NCBI GenBank assembly: GCA_009193035.1
Contig: SWDT01000012.1
Coordinates: 434,001 to 498,000 of the forward strand
Length of the DNA: 64,000 nucleotides
Direction: 5' to 3'
From: Halicephalobus mephisto
Taxonomy: Eukaryota; Nematoda; Chromadorea; Rhabditida; Panagrolaimidae
Numbering within the stretch: position 1 is the stretch's first letter; the number at the start of each line of letters is the position of its first letter. The notes beneath the pieces are model-generated. The model was not told where the DNA came from. It did not search any database and was given only the letters and a program-made list of their open reading frames with translations. The translations under genes and the position numbers were made by a program. Of this stretch, positions 46,293 through 59,190 are shown in pieces.

Positions 46293-49229
46293 TTAAACAC
46301 ACTTGTCTAACTTGTAAATAGCTCCAACTTTTTCAGCCACTGGTTCTAATTTCTTCATCAATGAAACAGCCATTCCTTCACGTTTAGCGTCATCACACCA
46401 CACCATCGGTTCTATTTGTCTACAGTCATCCATCAAAATAAAGGACTTTGCCAACATCAACGGCTTAAAAACAGTTGATTGAAGAGCTGATGACACTCCT
46501 TCAACAATACAAACATCAAATTTAGATCTCCAGTTAAAGAATTGATGACTTGTTGCTGTTGTACACGTCGTCGCAACTACTGGCTGTAAAAAATCACTAA
46601 ATTTAAATTTAAAAAATTACAAAACTTACAATTTCCATCAACATCGGACGACATAAATTAAGAACATTTTTCCAATCTTTATATTGAGCTATTTTTTCTT
46701 CTAGACGTATTGATTTTAATTCTTCTGTTTTTCCACCGATCCTTAGTAATTTTTCTTCTGGCAAAACTAACTTCAATTCCAACAATATGTCATCTACCAA
46801 AGTATTAGTGTGACCTGTTAATAAAACTTTTTTTCCAAGTGCAACCAATGATCGAATAATAGCTACAATAACATCAATTTTTCCTGAATTTTTAGATCCT
46901 TTAACCAAGAGATAATCCTCCGTCATTAAGGCTCTAACAACAGCTTTGACTTGGATTTCCGATAACCCTTTCACAAAAGGCTTTATCGTATCCACTTCAG
47001 ATCTTATAAGTTTCTTCGTTTTCGGAGTTTTTTTACCAATAATAATTTCTCTCAATTTCTTTGCTTCTGGAGTATCTACCATAAAACTTACAATTCCATT
47101 AAGTTGATTAGCATACATAGATTGACTGTCATATTTATCCAAATGAAAAATTCCATCTGCTTCAACAAAAAGATCTGCCAATTTTTTCGAACATTTTACA
47201 GTAATCGTTTCTTTCGTTCTGTCACAAACAATCCCAAGTTCAATCGCTACAAAAGAATTAGTAGAAATAACTGCCATTTCTCCAATTTCAAGAGTTTTCA
47301 AAGGCAATTGTGTAGAATCAACTTTCTGAAAAGTCCACCAAAAATCTCCTCCATCTTTCTTGACACAATCTTTCAGGATCAGATACGAAATAGCACTACC
47401 ACTGGCTTCTCTAAAGGATTAATAATTAATAAGAAAAACTAAAAACAATTATACCGTTTTGCTGGTGGATCATCAAAAATCCCATCTATATTTTTCTTTT
47501 GTTTGCTTCTTTCCCATTCTGCAAAAGTCCACTTTATCCAATTCCTTCCATAATCAAGTTCTTCTTGAGATAAATGAGCCACTCTATCAGCTGCAAATTT
47601 CCCCATCTCTGCAGAACCTTTGAAATTATTAGAATTATAATTCTGAAGTAAAGAACAATGAGTTGCATACTGACATCTAGAGCAAAACCGAGTTTCCGTT
47701 AGAGGCTCTAAAGATTTGGCATTTAATTAGTTTACCAAAAAACCATAACAAACCTGGAAAAGTGTCGATTCCTAATTTTCCTGCAAAGAAAGCCATTTCA
47801 TTCCTCGTTGTCAAAACTCCTTTCAGTTTAGCCAAGTTCGGATTCACAGGAGTACTGGTGTTATCCTTCATGTAGAGCAGAAGCCCTGAAGGAATCTGCC
47901 CCGAACCCCTTTCAGATAACAGTAAGCAGTACATCAATACTTGAGCTTCATGTTCCATCGAATAACTACTTTTACCTGTTTTCAATTCAAATGGGATTAT
48001 TTTCCCGTCGTTTTTCCTTCGTAAAACAACATCAATTCTTCCTTTGACACCAATTGTATTCGACCATACGTTGGCTTCGATGTCTTCAATGTCTCCAATC
48101 ACACTCCCGTCAGCGAGAGGCTTGTTCACGCCCGTAGGCTGCATCATGTGGGTCTTCATCCATTGTGTAATGTTCTTCAAATACGGTTTCATTTGCTCCT
48201 CAAAGTCCTCCGGAGTAATGTTCAGGACGATGAAATCAAATATGAGTTTGGAAGCAATATTATTTCTGAATTCCATCAATAACCAGGCTTCTGTGATGAT
48301 TCTGGGACGACGGACTAGGGCAGACTACAATGAATACTAATTAAAAATAAAAAGTGTAAAACCTACCTGAAATAATTCATGACAAACATTACCAAGAGTC
48401 AAAGCAAGACTAGTTTCATTTGAGCGGAATTTTTCAGAAATAATGGCTTTTCTTTTACACCAAAAACCTTGAGCCAAAGTCGTACTAGAAATCAACGTAG
48501 TAGGCTCCACGACAATGATCCCTTGATCTTCAGTAACGGAAATGACCTGGACATGTTATAGTATCAATTAGTAAGAGAAGTAAACTCACGTTGTTTTTGT
48601 CAAATCGAGGATCAATGATCTTCAACCTACTCCCGACGACCAGTCTCGTGCAGCTCCAGAAACTCTCCAATTTCAGCTCATACATATTTTCTCCGTTGAG
48701 TTCCTTGATGAAGATCAGCTTCTTAGATCCATTCGATTCCACAGAAACAACTTCATACATGAGGTGGTGTTCTTTGAAAGCAAGAGAGGGAAATCCGTCA
48801 ATACCAGTTTTATTTTCGAAGAAAAGTTTCTCAGATCTCTTCCGAAGCTTAGGCTTGGTTTCGAAATCAGTATTAAGCTCTTTTAAAGGCTAAAAACGGA
48901 TTTTAATATATAAAATGAAATTCAAAACTCACTACGCGAGGCTTGAGATTATCTCTATCAACAGTATTCGATATATGGAGCGCAGATGAGCGTCGTTTGA
49001 GACGGTTTTCTTTTCCCTCTTCTGACAGTCCTTGCACGTCGATGAATCCCGGCACTTGTTGCAGAGAATCGGCAGAACTAAATCCACTGGATCTTCTTCC
49101 AAAATTTCGATCTTCTCTGGTTCGATTTTCTCCGACTTTGTTGTCTCCAATTCCTTCGTTTCTGACGGTATTCTGGAGACAAGCATTGACATTATCACTA
49201 GGAATAAATGGAAGATTGTAATCCTGCAT
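46293..49229 (-). CDS. DNA2-like nuclease with degenerate, truncated helicase domain
   Basis: Seven exons (49229-48933, 48889-48590, 48546-48367, 48324-47754, 47707-47455, 47410-46630, 46583-46293) give 890 residues with all phases matching. The DNA2 region TTLISSTTLAQGFWCKRKAI precedes a RecB-type nuclease with GRIDVV (Asp at about 357), FELKTGK (Glu/Lys at about 372-374) and EAQVLMYC. Fe-S cysteines are at about 392 and in FCSRCQYATHC (458, 461, 467). The helicase follows: Walker A reads GSKNSGKI (705-712), with Ile in place of the usual Thr/Ser. The Walker B region reads CIVEGVS (about 819-825), where DEAS is normal. Motif III reads MDDCRQIEP instead of GDxxQLPP. The protein then stops, lacking motifs IV-VI. 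DNA2 normally processes flaps and resected ends. This one may keep nuclease activity without a motor. It is divergent from CFAP20, 525 bp apart. Confidence 0.8.
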
Positions 49230-49641
49230 AGCCAGAGAAAATCCACCAAATGAGGAAATGGAAAAATCCAAATTCAGAAAATGGCGCGAGAACCTTTCGA
49301 AAAAGACAGACTCAGCTTATCTGGCATTAAGCGGTTAAAACTGGTCTGGTTTTTTATTTGAGAAATTTTTAAATTGACATATTTTCTCGATATTTCCGTT
49401 TCTAAAATTTGCTTTTTTATCGCTAAAACGTGATATCACACGTGATCAAGCGTTGTCTACTGAGTATTCCTTCCAATGATTAAGGATTACCTTGTTTGGT
49501 GATTTTTTATCAGTTAGACTTTTGAACTTTTTTTAACTAATGGTTTCATATATGGAAATTTTTTCCTTTACTTTGTAACCTTTTGTAAACTCTACTGAAC
49601 TGGTATTTGAACCTCTGACGTGTTGAATTCGACTGTATGTT

Positions 49642-49655
49642 GTTGTCAAGGCAAC
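49642..49655 (+). promoter_or_regulatory. X-box-like RFX/DAF-19 site upstream of CFAP20
   Basis: gttgtcaaggcaac is a near-perfect imperfect palindrome matching 13 of 14 positions of RYYNYYATRRNRAC (A in place of the central T). It is 98 bp upstream of the CFAP20 ATG, within the shared 525-bp promoter with the DNA2-like gene. Function is inferred. Confidence 0.65.
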
Positions 49656-49753
49656 TTTTGGCTTTTGCGCATTTGTCCGAACTTCCGTTTCTCCTTAGGC
49701 TGTATTCTTTCTTTTTCAAAGTTGTATTTATTTTTTATACTTATCTATTTCAG

Positions 49754-50472
49754 ATGTTCCATAATACGTTCCAAAGCGGACTGCTCTCGGTTCTCTACAG
49801 TATAGGAAGTAATCCTCTGCAGATATGGGATAAAACTGTAAATTTTGCGTTTTTATATGAAAATTAATAATTTGCAAATTCCAGGTCAAAAACGGACATA
49901 TTAAGAGATTAACTGACGAGGAACTGCAGTCGTTAGTGATAGAGATTGCTGGATCTAATGTGAGCACTTCGTATATTTCCTGTCCCTTGGATCCTAAGAA
50001 AACCCTCGGGATAAAGCTCCCGTATTTCGTCATGGTGGTGAAAAACATGAAAAAGTTCTTCACTTTTGAGATCCAGGTAAAATTCGCTAAATTTCTTCAA
50101 AATAACTAGTTTCTCTAGATTTTGGACGACAAAGGAATCAAAAGAAGATTCAGAGCCTCAAATTTCCAGTCTTGTACGAGGATAAAACCGTTCATCTGCA
50201 CGATGCCGATGAGGATGGATGATGGCTGGAATCAAATCCAGTTTAATCTGGCGGATTTCTGCAGGAGAGCCTATGGCACAGGTTATGTAGAAACCCTAAG
50301 GATCCAAATCCACGCCAATTGTCGATTAAGAAGAGTTTACTTCGCCGAAAGACTCTACACCGAAGAAGAACTGCCTCACGAGTTCAAATTGTACCTTCCG
50401 ATCCGAGCTTCAAACCAGGCATTTACCGAGCCAGGACCATCCACAGGAAATCTCGCTGCCGTAAATTACTAG
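49754..50472 (+). CDS. cfap-20: CFAP20 (BUG22) homologue, ciliary axoneme protein
   Basis: Exons 49754-49837, 49885-50076 and 50119-50472 encode 209 residues. It is strongly conserved with animal CFAP20: [100 protein letters not shown] and [21 protein letters not shown]20 is an axonemal inner-junction protein that ties A and B tubules of doublet microtubules and affects cilium stability and tubulin modification. A tttcag acceptor abuts the ATG directly, which fits trans-splicing at the start codon. The last 16 residues are variable. An X-box-like motif lies 98 bp upstream. Confidence 0.95.
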
Positions 50473-50713
50473 AATCCTATCTTTACTTTCCGATCTCAGA
50501 AGCGTTATGACTAAATAAAAAGTGATATGTAATTTTCGAATTTCTGTGCAGAACGACTGGAGTTTAAAAAGTAATAAAGCTGGCAATTTGGTGCAAAAAT
50601 TGATTCTTTTTTTTAAATTCAAAAATAGTCAAATTTTTAGTGTCAAGACAATTTTGTAAAAAAAAATTAGTTTTCGCAATAGTAAAGTAATTGAAGTTTT
50701 TGAATTTTCACAT

Positions 50714-51021
50714 TGTCAGGAGAGAAATAAAACTGGCAAGAGATGACCTGAAGAGATAGCCTGAATATCAGGGAGTTTAGAGTACTGTAAGGGGTGAATG
50801 AGACTCTTGATTGTTGTGTGTTGGAACTTATGTAGATGTTGGAATGGAAATAAAACTAGAAAGAAAGGACCTGAAGAGATAGCCTGAATATCAGGGAACG
50901 TGGAATACTGTAGGACATGAGTGAGACTCTCGGTTGTCTTGCGTGAGTAAATATATAAATTGTACTTGTCTTATTATTCTAGTGAAGATTATTAATATTT
51001 TCTCTATTTTCTATCTTAACA
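50714..51021 (+). mobile_element. Solo-LTR-like element, copy 2
   Basis: This is the same sequence as 6536-6839, including the internal duplication around gaagagatagcctgaatatc and the TATA-like gtaaatatataaattgtac. It begins tgtcagg and ends tatcttaaca. The pentamer cacat occurs just before it (50709-50713) and overlapping its end (51020-51024), so the exact boundary is uncertain. Confidence 0.6.
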
Positions 51022-53594
51022 CATAAAGTGAGAAAAATAAAAAATAGTAAAACTGACAATTTCGTCCTGAAACCTACTCGTTCTTTTATTTTTTAGCCTA
51101 CAATCCTAAAATTACATGTTTTCGCATCTAGACAAGTTTGTAAAAATATGAATTTTTATTTTTTAAAACACGAGTATGATTCTAATTTTGAGTTCTCACG
51201 TAAAGTGGGAGAATTTTGCAAAAATTGAAAAAGAGTAAATTTGAAAACTTCCGGAATTTAGGCGCTATTTTTCCTAATTTTTTAAATTAATATTATGGTT
51301 TTTTGAAATTTCTGAATTCCCACGTAAAACAAATGAAAGTAAAAAACTTCATATTTAGTCATTTTCAAAATTGTTTTTTTAATTTTTATAAAAATTATGA
51401 AATTTAAAAATCTTCCCGAAACAATTTCGTAAAAATTTTGATTTTTGTAATAGAAAAATATGGTTTTAATTTTTAGATTTTTGCTGAGGAAATAAAAATA
51501 AGGAAAATTTGACATTATTAAAAATTTCTTAAATATTAAAATTTTCCATCAAGATAATTTTTAAAATTATAAAATAAGATTTTAATTTTGTCAAACAAGA
51601 AACAAAAAATAGAAAAAATTTGACATTTTTTAAATGTTATTTTAAAATTATCTAAAATAATTTTTAAAATTATAAAATAGGATTTCAACTTTACTAAACA
51701 AAAAATAGAAGAAATTTGACATTTAAATGTTATTTTAAAATTATCTAAAATAATTTTTATTTTTAACTTTCATCATGGTGTGGTTTTTGAAAAAACGAAA
51801 ATCTGATAATCAACACCCTTGAAAATTTGCCCTGAACCAGAAGTTGTCACTTGTTGTCAACTTGAAGTAGCAATTATGGGGTCTTCAGGAAGGAACCCAA
51901 GTTGGTTCTAAAGTGTTGCTCTTCTAGGAGAGCAGTGATTAAGTGTCGTAATCCCCAGAGCTTCGATATTCCGAAAAGTCAAGTTGACGGCTTATCTGGC
52001 ATCTGCGGAAGTCTGGAGTTTTTAAAAAACGGAAAATTTGGCTAATTTTTCGGACATTTCAGAGATGTCAAAAAAGGTTTTGCTGTTTATCCAAGCTCCC
52101 ATTGTAGTCCGGCTTCATATCCCATTCATCCCACAGTAAATTTAAAAAATTCCGAATCCACGTGGGAGGCTCTGAAGTGAACTTTGACTTTGATTTGAAT
52201 TATGGATGAACATAGTTTTATTGCAAGAACAAAAATCTAGCTATTTTTGTTCATTTATCTTCTTCTGGACAGATTTATCTTTTTCCTTGATTGACAAAAG
52301 AAAAATTTCGCGAGATAATCGTTCTTAGAAACATTCTGGATTGGCCTCCAGAGGGTTGTTGAAATGTCGAAGAAAGTCGTGATGGACGGATGAGTCTCGA
52401 ATTTCAGAATTTTCAAATTTTTTTGGATTAAAATTCAGCTTAAGCTTCCAGAATCTGGTGGAATTTTTGAAGATTTTTAGAATTTTGTTGAAATTTTTGA
52501 AAATTTTATAAAAAATCAAAAATCAAATAAAATTTTACAGAACTTTTTAGAAAATTCCGAAGTTTTTGAAAAGTTCAAGAAATCTTCTGAAGGATTCTAG
52601 GATATCTTGAAAATTCGTGAAGCATTTAGAAAATTTATAATTTCCAGAATCTTGAAAATACAGTAGATTCTGAAGTCTTTAAGAATGCCATAAGGAGCTT
52701 CTGAAGTCCTCCAGAATACGGTGGAAGTTTCTGAATTCTTCAAGAATCTCAGACAAGCCTTCGAAGGTTTCCAGAATCTCTGAAATTTCCGATATTCAAG
52801 AGCTCCTTAGTGGCTTCTGAATCTTTTCGAAAATTTTTTTATAATTTTCCAAAAATTTTTAAATTTTCCAAATTTTTTATAATTTTAAAAGATTTTTTTA
52901 ATTTTCTAAAATTCGATGGAAATTTTTATAATTATCTAAAATTCCTAATTTTGAAACTTTAAAAATTTTGAAATTTTTTTAACATGATTGAAACTTAATT
53001 TTTTTAAAAATAAATTTTATAGAATTTATTATGACAGATTTTTATTTTTTTGAATATTTAATCTATAACGTTAAATTTAAAAAATGAATAATAAAATTTT
53101 TATTGAAAATCTGAATGTCAAAAAAAGTTTAATATTTTTAATTTTTTGAACGAAAAAAATTAAAATTATACAAAAATTTGTTTATTATTTTTATTATTAT
53201 TTTTTTCATTAATATTTCAACTTTGTCATTCATCTTATTTTTCATTCAGGATCTGTCAATAGTTTCTCATTTTTCGGACTTACCAACTTCCGTTTTCTTT
53301 TATGAAAAATGTTCAAATTTGAAAAGAAACCCTGGGGCTGGAAAAATTTAATTCCGAGTACGTACGTATTTTTCCGACAAGAATACCTCCTAGAAGCAGA
53401 AAAGTTTTATTTTAAAAGTGTTGGGAGTAGTGTTGAGGATGAAATGGGAACATTACGGTATTTCGAAGAACTTTGAAAATTTCCTTGGGTTACTGTATTT
53501 ATTTAGGTAATATTACGGTCCAATAGAGAAGACCCTAAAAACTTCCATAATTTATTTAATAATTTCGAAACCAAGCGGAAATGAACAGAAAATT

Positions 53595-53880
53595 TCGTTT
53601 TTTGTCTTAACTAGAAAATTATAAAAATTCGTGTTAGGATGAATTCGAAAATTTTTACTATAATTTTTTTAAATATTATAATATTATTTTGGGGTATATT
53701 AAATGACGTTAAAACATTTAAAACAATGAAAACAGAAAATTTTTTTTGTCTTAACTGGAAAATTATAAAAATTCGTGTTAGAATGAATTCGAAAATTTTT
53801 ATAATCTTTAAAAATTTTATAATATTATTTTGAGGTGTATTAAATGACGTTGAAACCTTTTAAACTATGTAAACAGAAAA
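53595..53880. repeat. 143-bp tandem duplication
   Basis: gtgttag...gaattcgaaaattttta starts near 53631 and again near 53774. Both copies include ttaaatgacgtt and the cttaactagaaaattataaa block. Confidence 0.75.
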
Positions 53881-54601
53881 TTCCATAGGAAACGTCTTTT
53901 ATAAAATTGTGGTTTTGAATTTTTATAAAAATATAAACAAAAAATAGTTCTTGATCTTTACTAAAAAAAATTAAAACTTTTCTTTGGGACAATTTCTCGA
54001 ATTTTTATAAAAATATTTTTTGTAATAATTTAATTTTAAAATTTATTAATTTATTAATTTTAATTTTAATTCAAAAAATTTCTCAATTTTTATAAAAATA
54101 TTTTTTTATAAAAAATAAAATTTATGATTTTTTAAATTTCGAAATTGACAAATATCTATTTTTTTATTTTTATATAAAAATTATTTTCGAAGTATTTTAT
54201 CTTCAAAAAAGTGATCTGTATAAAAAATACGGTAAATGTCGGATCAAGGGACGGGGATTATTCTGTCGAGGAAACAGAAAAACTTTTTTTATTTTTTAAA
54301 AACGAAAAATATTTTTTCTCTTGGTGGTAATTTCATATTACATCGTGTTTTTGTAGATTGTTCAATTTGATCGGATCCGCGATAGCACTGTTGATCCAGA
54401 AACTGCTGAAACTTGACAAAAATTTACCGATTATGTCATGTCTGTGTTCTATCTGTTGATCGGCACAATGATGAGAAAGGTAGATATTGTAGAAAAAGTT
54501 TATTCAACAGATACCTAAAACACAATATGAAAATACTGTGTCAGACTCAACACACGCCATAAACATATAATTCTTACCAAGAAGAACTGTATGTTCTTTT
54601 C

Positions 54602-54800
54602 TCAGTGCTAAGGAAATCCGTTCAGGACCAAATACTTTTTTCAGTGCTAAAAAAATCTGTTCGGGACCAAGTACTTCTTATCAGTGCTAAGGAAATCCGT
54701 TCAAGACCAAGCGCTCCTTCTTAGTGCTAAGGAAATCCGTTTGGGACCAAGCGCTCCTTCTCAATGATAAGCGAATCTGTTCAGGACTAAGTACTTCCTA
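54602..54800. repeat. 40-bp minisatellite, 5 copies
   Basis: Units start at 54602, 54641, 54681, 54721 and 54761 with the form cagtgctaaggaaatccgtt followed by cgggaccaagtacttctt. The period is 39-40 bp. It is richer in GC than its surroundings. Confidence 0.85.
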
Positions 54801-56790
54801 TTGGTTGTGCTTCCCTCTAAGGATAGGGTGCTCGATCCAACAGTTTGTATTCCATAAAATGTTTATGATAATGGTTTAATTACCCAAGTTTGAGTTCGAA
54901 GTAAATCAAAGACTAGATACCTTTTCGAACAGAATTACCCAAATTTGAAGTTTAAATAAAAGAATAATCCGACCGAAGTCATTGGGATCTGAATATTTGG
55001 CAAACTGAGCCGAATTTGTTCAAAAAACATTTTTTACGTTAACTAATATTTTAAATCTTAAAGTTCTTTATTGTTTATTTTCTGACAACATAATTTACTC
55101 TGCCTGAGGGAGCTCGAAATTACTCTTCCAGGAAATTGGTTTTTAATTTAATTTTTTTGAAATTTTTTATTTTTTATTTGACTTCCAAGTGTCAAAGTTT
55201 GTCCGATTTTTGTCGAGCATGAAATTGGCTAGAAACTTGTTAAGGACCAAAGAGGACTTTAACGAACGTCCTGGACATGCAGTTGAATTTTCCAAGGCCA
55301 GTCTGGGGTTTCTATGAATTCTGAATTTTCTTTGTTTATTATTTAAAAATGAATTTTAAACAAGACTTCCTTGTCAGATTTTTTAATTTTTAATTTTCTT
55401 ATTTTTGTTGCTTTAAATCCCCAAAGATGGGTCAAAAGAGAAAATAACTAAAATTAAATTTGTTTTTTATTTATTGTAACTTTTGATTTTGTGCGAAATA
55501 GGAACAAAAAGTAAAAAAAGTAAAAGTTAAATCCCTAAAATAAAGTTATCGTGAAAATTCGTAATGAGCTTTGTTTACTATTTTGAAAAAGAAAAACAAG
55601 TACGATGGTTCAGTTATCCCGAAACGAAAACATGGAAATTAGGCGTTGAAAGTACTTTCCTCCGCAATTGACCTATGCTAAGTTTAATTTAAAATTTTGG
55701 AAATTATTTTTTAAAAATTTATTTTTTTAAAAACTTTTTTTGAATCTTTATTTTTTAAAAATTATTTTTTTTAAATATTTTTGAATTTTTATTTTTTTAA
55801 AAATTATTTTTTTTTAATTTTTTTGAATTTTTATTTTTTTAAATTTATTTTCTTTTATTTTTAAAACTTGTTTTTAAATTTACTTTTTTTAGAAAACAAT
55901 TTAATTTTTAAAACTAAAATGTTTATTTTTATAATTTGAATATGACCGTATAGAGGACGGAATATAATCAAATAACAAATTTAATCATAATAATAATGAA
56001 TAAAAATTTCATTTTTGTGATTATATTATTTAAAAAAATAAATATTTAAAAAATTTATTTTTACAAAAAGTTTCGAAATTTTATTATTAAAACCAAAAAC
56101 TGGGATTTAACGCTTGGATGATTCTATAAAATCCCAAAATCACATAATTATAAAAACTCAAATTATTTTTCACAAATTTTCGAAATTTTAATTCGAATTT
56201 CGGACTTTCTTGTTGAGACCAGAAAATGTGGAAATTTACACTTACGTGATTCTAGAAGGTTTCAAAAACACAATAGATTCTGAAATTATATTATAGAAGA
56301 ACAAGTAACAAAATTTTTAAAAAAATTGTCTCGACGTCAGTTCCTAGAATTTTCCGGTCGAGACCGAAAATTGAACTTAATCTTTGTATTTTTTCGAAAT
56401 CCCAAAATTATCCAAATAGATTCTTAAAATTTCCAAAATAATATAAAATATTAATTTTTTAAATACTGTAATTTAATAATTTCAATAAGAATTTTGCGAA
56501 ATTTAAAATAATTTTTTCGAAAAATCTGATTAATTAATGTTTTTATAAATTCTAGTTTTTTGAAAACTTTCATAATTAACAGTAATTAGTGCATAATTTT
56601 AGAATTAGTTCTATTTTGGATTTTTGTAGCGAAATCTAAAATTACAATTCGTGTTTTTTATTATGAAAGTTGAAATTCGGACTTTTCGTGGTAGGATAGA
56701 CTTGGAAGTGATGTTTATGTTCGGAAATTTGGGTATTAAGTTTTAACTTTTGATTTAGGTAAAATAACCTTGGAAATTGGAGAAATCTGT

Positions 56791-56943
56791 GCACAAAAAA
56801 GCGTAATTTTCGGTATAGTAAAGAATGGAAAACGTCACTATTTCGTCACAAATCAGGAATATTTACGAAGAATGTGACGATTGTGTTCATTTTTGTCACA
56901 TTTCGCAATTGTTAAGAATCCAAAAGTTATACTTTTTTGTGTG
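56791..56943. mobile_element. MITE, gtaactttt family, single copy
   Basis: It shares cgtcacaaat, gaagaatgtgacgattgtg and the terminal cacaaaaaagcgtaa / aaaagttatacttttttgtg inverted ends with the copies at 5, 25 and 61 kb. Confidence 0.7.
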
Positions 56944-57763
56944 GATACTGTCTCAGCACGGAAAGTCCAAATTTGGGATTCTGATGACCACTTGGGATAA
57001 GATGTTTCATATTGCCAAAGTCGGAGGTCAAAGTTAAAATTCGGGCTTTTCGTGTTGAGAAGTATTTGTGAGTTTCTGTTTTTCGAAAAATGGTTTTCGT
57101 TACGTAAGTTGATAGAACCTGATATCTGGATATTCTGAACCCAAACATGACTGCGCAAGTTGTGTCCCAGCACGGAAAGTCCAAATTTTGATTTCTAAGT
57201 TTAATTGCCAACTTTCACAATATAGACTACAAAGTACACATAAAAAGGCACATTAAACATACTGTATCGATATATTAAATTTTTTGTAGACTTTATTCAT
57301 CGTTATATTTTTCTTCCGGGATTTAGAAATTGTTTATTCACGTTGGTCAAACAGACAAAAACTTGGAAATTTTATTTTATAAATAATAGAAATCTATTGT
57401 CAAATTTTTATTGTCGTGTAATTGCCCCAAATACGTCAATTGACTTTTCAATTTAAATTCGAACAACCACGGACCATTTTTCGTTTTGTTTTTTGACGTT
57501 TGGTTCGTTGACTTCAATTTCGGCAATTAGTCCGGCTCTAAAAAGTCATTTAAGTATTCCCAAAGAAATTTATCTTTGAATTCCACTTTTTGTATTTTTA
57601 TAAAAATTAAGTTACAAAAATAAAAATTGTTTCGATACAAATTTTCAAAGTTTTCCGGTTAAGACCCAAAATAGGGCAATTTTGAATTTTTACATTTTTG
57701 AAGTATTTCGAAAATATTCAATAATTTGAAATTAAAGTTTTATAAATTGCAGAATGTTAAGTG

Positions 57764-58014
57764 AAAATTTTTAAAAATGGTTTCGAAGCGAATTTTTGAA
57801 AGTTTTTAAAAATGGTTTTGAAGCGAATTTTTGGAAGTTTTTAAAAATGGTTTCAACGCGAATTTTTGGAAGTTTTTAAAAGTGGTTTCGAAGCGAATTT
57901 TTGGAAGTTTTTTAAAATGATTTTGATGTGACTTTTTGGAAGTTTTTAAAAATGGTTTCAATGTGGATTTTTGGAAGTTTTTAAAAACGGTTTTGACACG
58001 AATTTTTGGAAGTT
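57764..58014. repeat. 35-36 bp minisatellite, about 7 copies
   Basis: The unit is agtttttaaaaatggtttcg plus aagcgaatttttgga. Units follow at about 35-36 bp spacing with scattered substitutions. Confidence 0.85.
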
Positions 58015-58995
58015 TCCGGCCGAGACCGGAAACTGGAACTTAAGCTTTAAGTTGTTCTGGAAGTCCCGGAAATCATGTTACTATAAAAATAGAAACGTTT
58101 TCTACAAAAGTCAGAAAATTATCTCAATGCAGATTTTTAAAATTTTCCAATCAGGACTCGAAGTTGAAAAATTTAATATTTATATAATTCTGAAAAATCG
58201 TCTTGTCACGGATTTTTAGAATTTTCCAGTTGAGACCTAAAATTGAGAAATTTAATATTTATATAATTCTTTAAAATCCTAAAAAATTCAAGATATTTCA
58301 AAAGTGAAAGATTTTCTGTTCCGTTCATACGGTAAAAATTAATTTCTATTTGCATATTGTGTTCGATGTTTACGTCACTGTTTCCCTTCGAAAATCCCCT
58401 TCTTAGACAGTTTACATATTTCTTAAAAGTCCTCCAACACAAATGCCATTGTTTATTTTTCTAGTTTCATCAACAAGTCGTCATTGAACCTTTCGTACAA
58501 GACTGAAAATCCACAGAATAGCTCAATTCGCCTCCGTTTCGTGGTTTTATGGGATTCGGAGTCGATGCCAGAGATGTCCAAATGGTCCCATTTCCGGATT
58601 CATTTGAAAAAAACAGTTCAAAAGGCTATTCAGTGTTTTGTTCCAGAAGAGACCAGATTTCCTTTTATTTTTCGGATTATCTGATTCAATTAGGATATTT
58701 ATAATTCGATATTCACAAAAGGTTAAAATAAAAATTAGAACCCGAAGGACCGCTTTTTGGGAATTTTCGATGAAAGTTCAAAATTTATAATTTAAAAAGT
58801 AATTTTTAATTACAGTAGGAATTATGAATTTGTTTTTAAAAATCAGGACTGGCTTGAAGTCGCAGAAGTTTAATCCTAATTTTATTTTTTATCCTTTTAA
58901 AGCTGTTATTTAATTTTAAATCAATTTTAATTTCAATGTTAATCCCTGTCGTTTTTCGAAAATGTAAATCCAGATTTCTGACAATTGGAATGCTG

Positions 58996-59190
58996 TGGAA
59001 GATTCTAGAAGTTTTTAGAATTTGGTGGGATTCTGTAAAAGATTCTAGAAGTTTTTTGAATTTAGTGGGATTCTAGAAGTTTTTAGAATTTGGTGGGATT
59101 CTGTGGAAGATTCTGGAAGTTTTTAGAATCTAGTGAAATTCTGTAGAAGATTCTAGAAGTTTTTAGAATTTAGTGGAATTCTGGAAGCTT
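58996..59190. repeat. Minisatellite around ttctagaagtttttagaat, about 5 copies
   Basis: The unit gattctagaagtttttagaa followed by tttagtgggattctgta repeats with variable spacing of about 35-45 bp. The motif ttctagaa is itself palindromic. Confidence 0.8.

Noticed and set aside
54440..54520. C/D-box snoRNA (atgatga-like motif)
   Set aside because: A C-box-like aatgatgagaaag is present but I found no paired D box and terminal stem.
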